The notes: generated from the sequence alone by a model not told the origin. 64,000 nucleotides of DNA from Anaerocolumna xylanovorans DSM 12503 (GCF_900143645.1 NZ_FRFD01000004.1:248001-312000), one strand, 5' to 3'; shown: positions 33,219-42,289, numbered from the stretch's first letter. Program-made: numbers and translations.

Positions 33219-33767
33219 TTATATAATGCTGTCTAACCCACCGTTTACTTTATCTTTCTCCGATAAAATTATCTCCATGTCTTCTTCTATCGGCCAATCA
33301 ATATCTATAGCCGGATCATTGTAAAGAATACCATCCTGATCCTCCGGATGGTAAAAATCCGAACATTTATAAACAAATTCCGCTTCTTCGGACAACACCA
33401 GAAAACCATGGGCAAAGCCCTTCGGAACATAAAACTGTTTATTATTTTCTGCACTTAAGATTTCTCCGTGCCATCTGCCAAAAGTAGCGGAACCCTTTCT
33501 GATATCAACAGCAACATCAAATACCTCTCCCTTTATGACCCTTACAAGCTTTCCCTGGGGATAATTCTTCTGGTAATGAAGTCCCCTTAGTACTCCCCTT
33601 CGTGACAAGGACTGGTTATCCTGTACAAAGATATCCGTGATTCCGGCCTTTTTAAAATCCTCATAGTTATAGGTCTCCATAAAATAGCCTCTGCTGTCAC
33701 CAAAAACCTTTGGTTCTATCAGAAATAAGCCCTCAATACTTAACGGTGTAAATTGAAACTGTCCCAT
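33219..33767 (-). CDS. rfbC: dTDP-4-dehydrorhamnose 3,5-epimerase
   Basis: 182-residue cupin-fold RmlC. Signature segments: FGDSRGYFMETYNYEDF near residue 22-38, QDNQSLSRRGVLRGLHYQ with the catalytic His63-type histidine, GSATFGRWHGEILSAENNKQ and FYVPKGFAHGFLVLSEEAEF. It epimerises C3 and C5 of the 4-keto sugar. It lies between rfbA (17-base gap) and rfbD. Confidence 0.95.
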   Translation of the reverse strand: MGQFQFTPLSIEGLFLIEPKVFGDSRGYFMETYNYEDFKKAGITDIFVQDNQSLSRRGVLRGLHYQKNYPQGKLVRVIKGEVFDVAVDIRKGSATFGRWHGEILSAENNKQFYVPKGFAHGFLVLSEEAEFVYKCSDFYHPEDQDGILYNDPAIDIDWPIEEDMEIILSEKDKVNGGLDSII

Positions 33768-33784
33768 TTTCTTTTGTTCCTTTC

Positions 33785-34654
33785 CTATAACCCATTTGCC
33801 ACATCCAGCAGATATTTCCCGTATTCTGTTTTTAGCAAAGGCTGTGCCAGCTTAATTAACTGATCCTTATCAATAAATCCCTGCTTATAAGCAATTTCTT
33901 CAATACAGGATATATAAAGCCCCTGCCGTTTTTGAATGGAAGCGACAAAATTGGAAGCTTCTAAAAGGGAATCATGTCCTCCCGTATCAAGCCAGGCCAT
34001 TCCTCTTCCCATGGTCTCAACGCTTAACTTCCCTTTCGCCAGGTACTCATTGTTGACAGAGGTTATCTCAAGCTCTCCTCTGGCAGAGGGCTTAATCGTC
34101 TTTGCTATCTCAATTACCTCGTTATCATAAAAATATAATCCCGGAACGGCATAATTGGATTTCGGATGCTCCGGTTTCTCCTCAATGGAGACAGCCTGTC
34201 CATTCTCATTAAATTCCACCACCCCATAAGCTTTTGGGTCTCTTACATAATATCCGAAAATCGTCGCCCCCTCTTCTCTGGCTGCAGCTCTGTCAAGAGT
34301 ACTTGAAAAGCTTCTTCCATAGAAGATATTATCTCCTAAAATAAGTGCAACGTTATCCCCTCCAATGAATTCTTCTCCAATAATAAAAGCCTCCGCTAAT
34401 CCTCTGGGCTCTTCCTGTACGGCATAAGAGAAGGACATTCCCAAATCTGTACCATCCTTTAACAGCTCTTCAAATACCGGAAGGTCCCTTGGCGTTGATA
34501 TAATGAGTACTTCCCTTATACCGGCTAACATCAGCACTGACAGCGGATAGTAAATCATCGGTTTGTCATAGATAGGGAGTATCTGCTTTGATACTGCCTT
34601 AGTTACCGGATATAATCTGGTTCCAGAGCCTCCTGCTAATATTATCCCTTTCAT
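33785..34654 (-). CDS. rfbA: Glucose-1-phosphate thymidylyltransferase
   Basis: 289-residue nucleotidyltransferase making dTDP-glucose from glucose 1-phosphate and dTTP. The N-terminal [20 protein letters not shown] loop, [13 protein letters not shown] (metal-binding D), [20 protein letters not shown] and [13 protein letters not shown] are typical. The start is placed at the ATG from which homologues begin; an in-frame ATG six codons upstream (34672) is equally poor in ribosome-site quality. First gene of the rhamnose operon; dTDP-rhamnose feeds cell-wall polysaccharide or S-layer glycans. Confidence 0.95.
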   Translation of the reverse strand: MKGIILAGGSGTRLYPVTKAVSKQILPIYDKPMIYYPLSVLMLAGIREVLIISTPRDLPVFEELLKDGTDLGMSFSYAVQEEPRGLAEAFIIGEEFIGGDNVALILGDNIFYGRSFSSTLDRAAAREEGATIFGYYVRDPKAYGVVEFNENGQAVSIEEKPEHPKSNYAVPGLYFYDNEVIEIAKTIKPSARGELEITSVNNEYLAKGKLSVETMGRGMAWLDTGGHDSLLEASNFVASIQKRQGLYISCIEEIAYKQGFIDKDQLIKLAQPLLKTEYGKYLLDVANGL

Positions 34655-34776
34655 CCTGCGTTGTCCTGCCATAATCTCTGCGATTTCCTTTCTTCCTGTT
34701 AATCATTGCATATTTCTATACGTATAGGCTATATTTTGTATTTTGTAATAATTTTCCATGCAACTATCTCTATTGT

Positions 34777-34805
34777 ATTATAATATACTTCCGGCTATTT
34801 TTGTA
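34777..34805 (-). promoter_or_regulatory. Probable promoter of the rhamnose operon
   Basis: Minus strand TACAAA (34805-34800), 17 bases, TATAAT (34782-34777). The -10 is perfect; the -35 is weak. Confidence 0.45.
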
Positions 34806-34858
34806 CCCTTTTTTTGGACCTAAGGGAAGATTTATACTTCCTTTTTCCCTCTAAACTG

Positions 34859-34910
34859 ACAAACCTGCTGCAAAATAGCTTATTGTAAGCCTATTCTGCA
34901 GCAGGTTTGT
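34859..34910 (-). terminator. Hairpin after the kdu operon
   Basis: ACAAACCTGCTGCA / TGCAGCAGGTTTGT, a 14-bp perfect stem with an inner AATAGC...GCTATT-like pairing. It separates the discoidin-like gene from the rhamnose operon promoter. The T-run is interrupted. Confidence 0.65.
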
Positions 34911-34921
34911 TATTTCATTTA

Positions 34922-34965
34922 AAGATATGATATTCCTGAATGCATCGAATTTTTCAAACTATGCT
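34922..34965 (-). repeat. Partial repeat at the 3' end of the discoidin-like gene
   Basis: On the minus strand TAGTTTGAAAAATTCGATGCATTCAGGAATATCATATC follows; the initial TAG is the stop codon of the gene. It matches the left half of the element before cysE and metY (TAGTTTGAAAAAT ... ATTCAGGAATATC). Confidence 0.7.
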
Positions 34966-35747
34966 TCTCTTCCGTATACCTCTAACTGCGAAAGAGCCGG
35001 AAAGGGGGATGGATCATCTGCCTGTTTTAATTTATGGAGCAGAAGCCATTCTGCTTTTTTTCCATTCAGTTCTAATATATGGGCCTTATCGCTCTTTTCT
35101 AATTCCCAGTTGATTTCACTTCCTTCAGAAAAGGTCAGGGTAACCATTTCCCACCAACTATCATGAGGAAAATCCGCTCTGGTATAAAGGCAGATTTTAT
35201 CTATGATAACATCTCTTCCGAATTCCAGCTTGAATTCTGCATCCTCCCTCCTGTTAATCCCCCAGGAAGTATAAGGCCAGATTCCATGGGAATGGTTCTC
35301 TGTAACACCGTCAATGGCATTTTTTGCGGCAAAAACCGCTTCTCCTCTGGTTTCAACATTAGCCGAGGCATGCGGATAACATCCTGTATCACCATGCTGA
35401 TCCATTACGTTTAATGCAAGGTTGCGGTAATTTCTAACTTCCCCTTCCATCGCTTCTCTGACCGAAATCAGATGCCCATTACCGGAAAATGCTTTAGGAG
35501 AGAGGGAAAGCCTTGCTTCTCCAAAGGGTATCTGATAGATTATCTCATTCTTTGTGACATAAACAAAGGCAGCTCCAAGGGCATCATCAACCTGAATGTG
35601 AAGATAGCGGTTCTTCTCCTGGGCTATAATCACAATGCGGTCCCCTTCCCTGTATTCTTCTGTCCACACCAGGTTTACTGCACTTTCTCCCTTTTTCGAT
35701 GTTTTTATATTTCCGTTATTGTCTACTACCTTTAATTCCAATAACAT
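34959..35747 (-). CDS. Cytosolic discoidin-like protein in the kdu operon
   Basis: 262-residue protein of unknown function. Start ATG 35747 lies 7 bases after GGAGG. No signal peptide, so it is probably cytoplasmic. The N-terminal 100 residues look beta-rich (LLELKVVDNNGNIKTSKKGE, EGDRIVIIAQEKNRYLHIQV). The C-terminal 150 residues resemble an F5/8-type C (discoidin, CBM32-like) domain: NLALNVMDQHGDTGCYPHAS, AAKNAIDGVTENHSHGIWPY, AEFKLEFGRDVIIDKICLYTR. It follows kduI and an SDR dehydrogenase with gaps under 60 bases, so a role in uronate or unsaturated-galacturonide metabolism is likely but undefined. Discoidin domains are normally extracellular. Confidence 0.72.
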   Translation of the reverse strand: MLLELKVVDNNGNIKTSKKGESAVNLVWTEEYREGDRIVIIAQEKNRYLHIQVDDALGAAFVYVTKNEIIYQIPFGEARLSLSPKAFSGNGHLISVREAMEGEVRNYRNLALNVMDQHGDTGCYPHASANVETRGEAVFAAKNAIDGVTENHSHGIWPYTSWGINRREDAEFKLEFGRDVIIDKICLYTRADFPHDSWWEMVTLTFSEGSEINWELEKSDKAHILELNGKKAEWLLLHKLKQADDPSPFPALSQLEVYGREA

Positions 35748-35801
35748 ACCAAGTCCTCCATCCTTGCATTTTACTGGTAAAGAAATAATGCACATGTCAT
35801 A

Positions 35802-36590
35802 TTAATTAGGCTGTTTGCCGATATAAGCCAGGATACCGCCATCCACATACAGAATATGTCCGTTTACAAAATCCGAAGCATCCGAAGCCAGGAATACGGC
35901 AGGGCCTGCCAAATCCTCTGTTTTTCCCCATCTTGCAGCGGGTGTCTTTGAGATAATGAAATCATTAAAGGGATTCCCCTTCACTCTAAGAGGTGCTGTC
36001 TGGGGAGTCTCAATATATCCCGGTCCTATACCATTGCATTGGATATTAAATTCTCCATATTCGGATGCAATGTTTTTCGTCAGCATCTTAAGTCCGCCCT
36101 TGGCAGCTGCATAGGCGGAAACAGTTTCTCTTCCAAGCTCACTCATCATAGAGCAGATATTAATAATCTTACCGTGTCCTTTCTTTATCATCCCCGGTAT
36201 AACCGCCTTTGAAACAATAAAGGGAGCATTCAGATCCACATCAATTACCGCTCTGAAATCTTCCGCAGACATCTCTACCATCGGAATTCTTTTAATGATA
36301 CCCGCATTGTTGACCAGAATATCAACTACACCGACTTCCTTTTCAATCTGCGCTATCATCGCATTTACCTGGTCTTCCCTGGTAACATCGCAGACATAGC
36401 CATAGGCTCTGATACCTTCCTCCTGGTAAGCAGCAAGCCCCTTATCTACAAATTCCTGCTTAATATCATTAAAGCAGATGGTTGCTCCCGCTTCTGCATA
36501 GCTCTTTGCAATAGCAAAGCCAATACCGTAGGAAGCCCCTGTAATCAGTGCAATCTTTCCTTTTAAAGAAAATGTATCTAAAATATTCAT
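35802..36590 (-). CDS. KduD / gluconate 5-dehydrogenase-type SDR
   Basis: 262-residue short-chain dehydrogenase. TGASYGIG (about residues 17-24) binds the cofactor; NNAG (about 92-95), ICSMMSE, and YAAAKGG (Y-x3-K) are the catalytic parts; the C-terminal YVDGGILAYIGKQPN is typical of gluconate 5-dehydrogenases. Next to kduI it most likely reduces 3-deoxy-D-glycero-2,5-hexodiulosonate to 2-keto-3-deoxygluconate (KduD reaction) in pectin breakdown. The sequence also resembles 5-keto-gluconate reductases, so the substrate is inferred from context. Gap to kduI: 25 bases. Confidence 0.88.
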   Translation of the reverse strand: MNILDTFSLKGKIALITGASYGIGFAIAKSYAEAGATICFNDIKQEFVDKGLAAYQEEGIRAYGYVCDVTREDQVNAMIAQIEKEVGVVDILVNNAGIIKRIPMVEMSAEDFRAVIDVDLNAPFIVSKAVIPGMIKKGHGKIINICSMMSELGRETVSAYAAAKGGLKMLTKNIASEYGEFNIQCNGIGPGYIETPQTAPLRVKGNPFNDFIISKTPAARWGKTEDLAGPAVFLASDASDFVNGHILYVDGGILAYIGKQPN

Positions 36591-36615
36591 CTGTTATCCT
36601 CCTAACTCTCGTGCA

Positions 36616-37443
36616 TTATCGCAATGTGTCCATACTTACGCCGTCCATATCATCAAAATCCTGATTTTCGCCTAACATCCCCCAGATAAAAGAATATGCT
36701 CCGGTTCCGCAGCCGGAATGAATGGACCAGCTTGGTGAAATAACTGCCTGCTCGTTTCGTACCACCAGATGCCTTGTTTCTGCCGGTTCTCCCATATAGT
36801 GAAAGACAAGGCCATCCTCCGGAATATCCAGATACAGATAGGCTTCCATTCTCCTGTCATGGGTATGACAAGGCATAGTGTTCCATACACTGCCGGGTTT
36901 TAAGCTGGTAAGTCCCATTACCAGCTGACAGCTTTCTACCTGCCCGGGAAGAATGTATTTCGTAATCGTTCTGTGATTTGACTGTTCCAGGGAGCCAAGC
37001 TCAACACGTACACAATTTTCCGGCTTGATATGCACTGTCGGATAAGATTTATGGGCAGGGGCACTGTTATAGTAAAATTTCGCAGGATTTTTTTCATCTT
37101 CGCTGCTAAAGATAACTTCCTTTGCGCCCATTCCAATATACAATCCATCCCTGCTCTTTAAGTGGTATTCTGTTCCATCCACCTTGATTTTACCTTCTCC
37201 GCCCACATTAATAACTCCCATTTCCCTGCGAAGAAGAAAATATTCTGCCCGGATTTCTTCGCCGGGTGTCAGCAGCAGCGGGGTTACAGGCACTACAGCT
37301 CCTAATATGATTCTGTCAATATGGCTGTACACGCTTGTAATTTCTCCCGTTTTAAAGAGATTCTCCACTAAGAATTCTTCCCGTAATCTCTCCGTTGTAT
37401 AATATTTTACATCTTTTGGCGATGCCGCTGTTCTAAGTTCCAT
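36616..37443 (-). CDS. kduI: 5-dehydro-4-deoxy-D-glucuronate isomerase
   Basis: 275-residue double-cupin isomerase that converts 4-deoxy-L-threo-5-hexosulose uronate to 3-deoxy-D-glycero-2,5-hexodiulosonate in pectin and glycosaminoglycan degradation. The zinc-binding cluster is in MPCHTHDRRMEAYLY (about residues 192-206: two histidines and a glutamate) with a further histidine in IHSGCGTGAYSFIWGM. GEEIRAEYFLLRREMGVINVG matches the first cupin. It leads a three-gene operon, and an AraC-type regulator is divergently transcribed upstream. Confidence 0.95.
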   Translation of the reverse strand: MELRTAASPKDVKYYTTERLREEFLVENLFKTGEITSVYSHIDRIILGAVVPVTPLLLTPGEEIRAEYFLLRREMGVINVGGEGKIKVDGTEYHLKSRDGLYIGMGAKEVIFSSEDEKNPAKFYYNSAPAHKSYPTVHIKPENCVRVELGSLEQSNHRTITKYILPGQVESCQLVMGLTSLKPGSVWNTMPCHTHDRRMEAYLYLDIPEDGLVFHYMGEPAETRHLVVRNEQAVISPSWSIHSGCGTGAYSFIWGMLGENQDFDDMDGVSMDTLR

Positions 37444-37628
37444 TCCTTTATCCTCTCTTTCCTTCCTGGTTTTTCCTTATTTACCCTCATTGCATACCCC
37501 AGATAGTACCTTTGTTATCTGACTACAAACAGTATATCATACTATTTTTACTGATTCCTGTCATTTACCACTCTAAAACTTGCTTATTTTGAACTGTACT
37601 GTTATAATGGAGATATACTTATAATTAC

Positions 37629-37789
37629 CTAATCCCCATGCATATCGCAGGTCCTCCTGCGATACTGCTTAAATAGAAATTTGAAAAATATCTTTTATTT
37701 TTCAAACTAATCCCCATGCATATCGCAGGTCTTCCTGCGATACTGCTTAAATAGAAATTTGAAAATGCAACGCATTTTTCAATCTATCA
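37629..37789 (+). repeat. Two tandem copies of the 78-bp palindromic repeat
   Basis: Units start at 37629 and 37707. Each reads CTAATCCCCATGCATATCGCAGG, a short loop, CCTGCGATACTGCTTAAATAGAAAT, then a TTTGAAAA.../...TTTTCAA hairpin. The first unit has loop ATCTTTT, the second GCAACGC. The 37444-37836 gap otherwise holds a -10 candidate for kduI (TGATATACT, complement of 37531-37539) with a weak -35 and the AraC gene ribosome site (GAAAGGAAGG). Confidence 0.92.
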
Positions 37790-37836
37790 TCTAACATATT
37801 TACATTAGAAAATGACCAGAAGAAAGGAAGGCACTC

Positions 37837-38697
37837 ATGAAGGAATATACCTCCTGCAAAGAAGCAATTGAAGCCTGTATCCATCAGAAGTATTTTGCCG
37901 TGGCACATCTTTATCAGGAAGAAAAGCCTATGAATATGCATATCCACGACTGCTATGAAGTCTATTACTCAATATCAGGCGGCAGACAGTTCCTTATTGA
38001 CAACCGTTTTTATAACATCCAGCCTGGTGACGTATTCTTAATTAATAACTATGAAAGCCATTATTTATCCCAGATTGACAGTATAGTACATGAGAGGATT
38101 GTCTTATCCATTCATCCTGATTTTGTAAAGTCCTTATCAACGCCCTCAACAGATTTAAACCATTGCTTTTCTTACAGGGAGGCTAATTTTTCCCACCGGC
38201 TTTCTTTAGACAAGGAACAGCAGCAGAAATTCCTTTATTATATCTATAAAATTACAAGTCCTACCGGCTTTGGTACGGATATTTTGGAACGCAGTGCCTT
38301 TACGGAGCTTTTGCTATTCTTAAATAAGGCTTTCTATGCCCATTGCCGCATAGACACTGCAGAAGAGAATTTTGAATACAGCAGGCAGGTGGATCAGATT
38401 TTAGAATACATTAATCAGAATATCAGTGACCCGATTACCATAGATCATCTATCCAAGCAGTTTTTCTTAAGCGAATCCTATATCTGCCGCATTTTTAAAG
38501 CGGCAACCGGAACCACCATTAATAAATATATCACTGCAAGGCGTATCACCATTGCCAAGGCTCTTTTGGCCGAAGGAAAGACGGTAAATGAAGTTTGCGA
38601 AGGCAGCGGCTTCCATGATTACAGCAACTTCCTAAAGTCCTTTACAAAAGCAGTGGGAATATCTCCAAAGAAATATTCCCAATACAGTACAAAATAA
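37837..38697 (+). CDS. AraC-family regulator with cupin sensor
   Basis: 286-residue transcription factor. The N-terminal cupin-like part (about 20-110) includes MHIHDCYEVYYSISGGRQFL and IQPGDVFLINNYESHY, the usual sugar-sensing jelly roll. The C-terminal AraC domain (about 190-284) has ISDPITIDHLSKQFFLSESY and a second helix-turn-helix ending DYSNFLKSFTKAVGISPKKY. It faces the kduI operon across a 390-base gap filled with repeat elements and is the obvious candidate for its activator. The weak -35 of the kdu promoter agrees with activator dependence. Confidence 0.92.
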   Translation: MKEYTSCKEAIEACIHQKYFAVAHLYQEEKPMNMHIHDCYEVYYSISGGRQFLIDNRFYNIQPGDVFLINNYESHYLSQIDSIVHERIVLSIHPDFVKSLSTPSTDLNHCFSYREANFSHRLSLDKEQQQKFLYYIYKITSPTGFGTDILERSAFTELLLFLNKAFYAHCRIDTAEENFEYSRQVDQILEYINQNISDPITIDHLSKQFFLSESYICRIFKAATGTTINKYITARRITIAKALLAEGKTVNEVCEGSGFHDYSNFLKSFTKAVGISPKKYSQYSTK

Positions 38698-38720
38698 GAG
38701 GTGCTACTACGACAACCCCA

Positions 38721-41423
38721 TCAGCTTTCTCTTAGTCTTCTCCGTGCAATCATTGGCAGTATCCCTCCATTATGGTAATACTCCCACTCTGCTGCGGAAT
38801 CTATTCTTAATTTTACGGGAAAGGTTATGATTTTCTCACCCATTACGGCTGTGGCAGCAGCAGAGCTGCTATTCTTTTCTTCAAAATGGAAGGTATAATA
38901 TTCTTCTCCTGTAAGCCCAAGGCTTTCTGCCGACTCTCCTTCCATAAATTCAAAGGGCAGCACTCCCATCATTACAAGGTTGGAACGGTGTATTCTCTCA
39001 AAGCTCTCTGCAAGAACAGCTTTTACGCCTAAGAGAGCAGTTCCTTTGGCTGCCCAGTCTCTGGATGAGCCCATCCCATAATCCTTTCCTGCAATGATAA
39101 GCAGTCCTCTCTCTTCTTTCTTATACAAAAGGGCTGCCTCATAGATAGAAAGGATTTCACCGGTTCTAAAATATTTTGTAAATCCGCCTTCCCTGCCATC
39201 TGCCAATTGGTTTTTAATACGGATATTAGCAAAGGTTCCCCGCATCATGACCTCATGGTTTCCCCTTCTGGAGCCATAAGTGTTAAAATCCTTTACCTCT
39301 ACTCCCTTTTCCAGAAGATAAGAAGCAGCAGGTGTACTCTTTCCGATGTTTCCTGCCGGTGAGATATGGTCTGTCGTGACAGAGTCTGCGAATTTTGCCA
39401 ATACCCTAAGCTCTTTTAGCTCATTTCCGGGATTCTTCTTGAGAAGCAGCGAATCAAAGTAGGGCGGGTTCCGGATATAGGTGGATTCCTCCCCAAAATC
39501 ATAGGTATCTGCTTCTTCCGCTTTAAGCTCCTGCCACTTTCTATCGCCAAGCCATACCTCTTCGTATCTTTTTTGAAACATTTCTTCTTTTAATGCTGTC
39601 TTGATAAGCGATTGGATTTCTGCAGAGGAGGGCCATATATTTTTAAGAAATATATCCTGCCCCTCATGATTCCTTGCTATTGGCTCTTTCGCAAAATCAA
39701 TCAAAATGGTTCCGGCAAGTGCATAAGCTATAACCAGAATAGGCGATGCCAGAAAATTTGCTTTGATTAAGGGGTGGATCCTTCCTTCAAAATTTCTGTT
39801 TCCTGACAGTACGGATGCGGTCAGGAGATTTTCCTCCGTGATAGCTTTTTCGATTTCGGGCAGTAATTTACCGGAATTTCCGATACAGGTAGTGCAGCCG
39901 TATCCAACTGTATGAAAGCCAAGCTGCTCCAGATAGGGAGTAAGCCCCGCTTTCTTTAGATAATCACTGACAATTAACGACCCCGGCGCCAGTGACGTCT
40001 TAACGTAGGACGGCACTGTAAGTCCCAGTTCAACAGCTTTTTTTGCCATTAGTCCTGCCCCAAGCATTACATACGGATTGGAAGTATTGGTACAGGAGGT
40101 GACTGCTGCCAGTACGATATCACCGGTTTTTAGTTCAACATCCTCTTCTTTTAAAGAGAGCTTTGCTTTTTTGTAAAACTCTTCCCCAGAGAGTCCATAG
40201 CCATTATTCCCTGCGCTTTTGGTTACACATTCCTTAAAATATTCCTTAACGCCCCGTAACGGGACGATATCCTGGGGCCGTTTAGGTCCTGCCAGAGAGG
40301 CTGTTACTGTACTTAAATCAAGTGTTACCTCTTTTGTATATTCTGCCTCTTCCCCATCTCTTCTTATCATTCCGTTTTCTGTTAAGTACGCCTTGATTCT
40401 ATCTGCTTCCTCTTTTGGTCTTCCGGTCAGTAAAAGATAGTGATAGGTTTCCTCATCAAAGGGAAAATAACCGCAGGTAGCACCATACTCCGGGGCCATA
40501 TTGGCAACAGTAGCCCTGTCTGCAAGAGTTAAATGGTTAAGCCCTTCTCCGTAAAATTCCACAAAACATCCTACCACTCCCAGCTTTCTTAGCATGGCAG
40601 TAACGGTCAGGGCAAGATCCGTAGCAGTAGCTCCTTCCTTAAGCTCTCCCGTAAGCCTGACTCCTACTACCTCCGGCAGCATCATATAGGAGGGTTCTCC
40701 AAGCATAATTGCTTCCGCTTCAATGCCCCCTACGCCCCAGCCCAGAACACCAAGTCCGTTAACCATGGTAGTATGGGAATCGGTTCCTACCAAGGTGTCA
40801 GGAAATAACAGAAGCTTTCCGTCTTCTTCTTTCATTGTAACCACGGAGGCTAAGTATTCTAAGTTCACCTGATGGATAATTCCCATTCCCGGCGGCACTA
40901 CACGGAGATTCCGAAAGGACTTCTGTGCCCATTTTAAGAATTCATACCGCTCTTTATTACGTGTATACTCTAACTCCATATTTTCAGAAAGAGAAGAAGT
41001 TCTTCCATAGGAGTCCACCTGGACAGAATGGTCAATAACAAGCTCCACAGGAATTTCCGGATTGATACCTCTCTCTTTACCGCTCCTTTTGCCTTCCTCC
41101 TTCAGGGCAAGCCCCATGGAGGCTAAGTCCACCAAAACCGGAACTCCTGTAAAGTCCTGAAGAAGCACTCTGGAAGGCTTATAGGGAACCTCTTTTGCCT
41201 TTTCGTTATCTTTCTTCCAGCCTGCAAGATTATAAATATGCTCCTCCTTTATCCTCTTATGATCAAGCTGCCGTATGGCTCCTTCTAAAAGAATCTTTAT
41301 GGTTACAGGCAGCTTTTCAATGGAAAAGCCTTTTTCTTTTAGCGAATAGATACTGTAGTAGGTGTAGGTTTTCCCTCCCTGTATGAAAGTTCTAAGTGCC
41401 TGCTCTTTTAAATTCTCATTCAT
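38721..41423 (-). CDS. acnA: Aconitate hydratase
   Basis: 900-residue aconitase A/IRP type, isomerising citrate to isocitrate. The three cluster-binding cysteines lie in TSCTNTSNPYVM (about residue 435) and GYGCTTCIGNSGKL (about residue 505). Other landmarks are VDHSV-like VIDHSVQVDSYG, GVLGWGVGGIEAEAIMLGEP, the swivel domain SRRGNHEVMMRGTFANIRIK and GKDYGMGSSRDWAAKGTALL. Anaerobes usually use it in an incomplete TCA pathway for glutamate synthesis; citrate synthase and isocitrate dehydrogenase genes are not adjacent. Convergent with the AraC gene, with a 23-base gap. Confidence 0.97.
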   Translation of the reverse strand: MNENLKEQALRTFIQGGKTYTYYSIYSLKEKGFSIEKLPVTIKILLEGAIRQLDHKRIKEEHIYNLAGWKKDNEKAKEVPYKPSRVLLQDFTGVPVLVDLASMGLALKEEGKRSGKERGINPEIPVELVIDHSVQVDSYGRTSSLSENMELEYTRNKERYEFLKWAQKSFRNLRVVPPGMGIIHQVNLEYLASVVTMKEEDGKLLLFPDTLVGTDSHTTMVNGLGVLGWGVGGIEAEAIMLGEPSYMMLPEVVGVRLTGELKEGATATDLALTVTAMLRKLGVVGCFVEFYGEGLNHLTLADRATVANMAPEYGATCGYFPFDEETYHYLLLTGRPKEEADRIKAYLTENGMIRRDGEEAEYTKEVTLDLSTVTASLAGPKRPQDIVPLRGVKEYFKECVTKSAGNNGYGLSGEEFYKKAKLSLKEEDVELKTGDIVLAAVTSCTNTSNPYVMLGAGLMAKKAVELGLTVPSYVKTSLAPGSLIVSDYLKKAGLTPYLEQLGFHTVGYGCTTCIGNSGKLLPEIEKAITEENLLTASVLSGNRNFEGRIHPLIKANFLASPILVIAYALAGTILIDFAKEPIARNHEGQDIFLKNIWPSSAEIQSLIKTALKEEMFQKRYEEVWLGDRKWQELKAEEADTYDFGEESTYIRNPPYFDSLLLKKNPGNELKELRVLAKFADSVTTDHISPAGNIGKSTPAASYLLEKGVEVKDFNTYGSRRGNHEVMMRGTFANIRIKNQLADGREGGFTKYFRTGEILSIYEAALLYKKEERGLLIIAGKDYGMGSSRDWAAKGTALLGVKAVLAESFERIHRSNLVMMGVLPFEFMEGESAESLGLTGEEYYTFHFEEKNSSSAAATAVMGEKIITFPVKLRIDSAAEWEYYHNGGILPMIARRRLRES

Positions 41424-41502
41424 GATACACGCCTCCTTTATTGTTAAATATTAGCATGCTGCTCTATTTTCTACAAGGGGGCTATATGCCGACATGGCGT
41501 AA

Positions 41503-41545
41503 ATAAAAAACCTAACTGTCTGGCAATCGCCAAATAGTTAGGTTC
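41503..41545 (-). terminator. Terminator after the flavodoxin gene
   Basis: AACCTAACT / AGTTAGGTT with an inner TTTGGCGATTGCCAGA loop, followed on the minus strand by TTTTTTATTT. Confidence 0.85.
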
Positions 41546-41555
41546 CAGATCTTTT

Positions 41556-41987
41556 TTATAATTCTGCCAGCTTCTTTCCCAAATCATAAAGAGCAGAAAG
41601 AGTGTCTTCCTCGGGCTCATTTAAGCAGGTAATACCTTCTCCTCCTACAATTTCGGCACCGGAATTTCTTAAGCGTTCTTCCCAATCACGCATCCATTCA
41701 CAATTCCCCCAACCGTAGGAGCCAAACAGGGCTATCTTCTTTCCTTGTACAAATTGCTCCAGGTCGGCAACAAAAGGTTCCATACTCTCTTCTTCCAGAA
41801 CTTCTGCTCCCATGGATGGGCAGCCAAGTGCAAATACCGGTTCATCCTTTAAGCCTTCTGCCTTTATTCTGTCAACCTCCGTTATTTCCGGGTCTTTTCC
41901 GCCTGCTGTAATCCCTTCTCCCAGCTTTTCTGCCATTGCTTTCGTATTTCCTGTACCGCTCCAATATACGACATAAATCTTACTCAT
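41556..41987 (-). CDS. Flavodoxin
   Basis: 143-residue short-chain flavodoxin. The FMN-phosphate loop is WSGTGNTKAMA (about residues 9-19); the isoalloxazine-contacting loops are LGCPSMGAEVLEE and FGSYGWGNCEWM. It carries low-potential electrons in place of ferredoxin. Start ATG 41987 follows AAGGAGG and overlaps the stop of the DUF2325 gene in an ATGA junction. A Fur-box-like site upstream of the operon suggests induction under iron limitation, the classic condition for flavodoxin use. Confidence 0.94.
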   Translation of the reverse strand: MSKIYVVYWSGTGNTKAMAEKLGEGITAGGKDPEITEVDRIKAEGLKDEPVFALGCPSMGAEVLEEESMEPFVADLEQFVQGKKIALFGSYGWGNCEWMRDWEERLRNSGAEIVGGEGITCLNEPEEDTLSALYDLGKKLAEL

Positions 41988-42289
41988 AGACAAGCCTCCT
42001 TATTTTTGTTTTTACAGTATTCACACAGGATGTCCTTTAAGGCGCAGGCACTGCTGCTGTGACACCTTTCCACGATCGTGGAGTCTCCATCTACTGCCTT
42101 TAACGCCGATACCACCATCTTGTGGGATACGGTATTGGTAAAGAGAATCAATAAATCCGGACTGCCAACCTGGGTTTTAAAATTGGCGGGCATCTGGGTA
42201 AATACCTTTGCTTTACAATTATGCTGTTTACATATTTCCTTATAGGTACAGACCATTCTGTCATGGCCTCCTACGATAACAACGCTCAT
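41984..42289 (-). CDS. DUF2325 protein
   Basis: 101-residue DUF2325-family protein: starts MSVVIVGGHDRMVCTYKEIC, continues with PDLLILFTNTVSHKMV, and ends with a cysteine-containing tail ERCHSSSACALKDILCEYCK. The family has a Rossmann-like fold and unknown function; many members are encoded beside iron or redox genes. Here it overlaps the flavodoxin gene by four bases. The conserved cysteines (C14, C19, C24 and the tail) could bind metal, but this is inference. Confidence 0.85.
   Translation of the reverse strand: MSVVIVGGHDRMVCTYKEICKQHNCKAKVFTQMPANFKTQVGSPDLLILFTNTVSHKMVVSALKAVDGDSTIVERCHSSSACALKDILCEYCKNKNKEACL

Noticed and set aside
37629..37789. CRISPR-like array (regularly spaced repeats at 37.6, 60.5 and 63.0 kb)
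   Set aside because: The repeated units are contiguous with paired arms, there are no unique spacers of constant length, and no cas gene is present. They are tandem palindromic elements.
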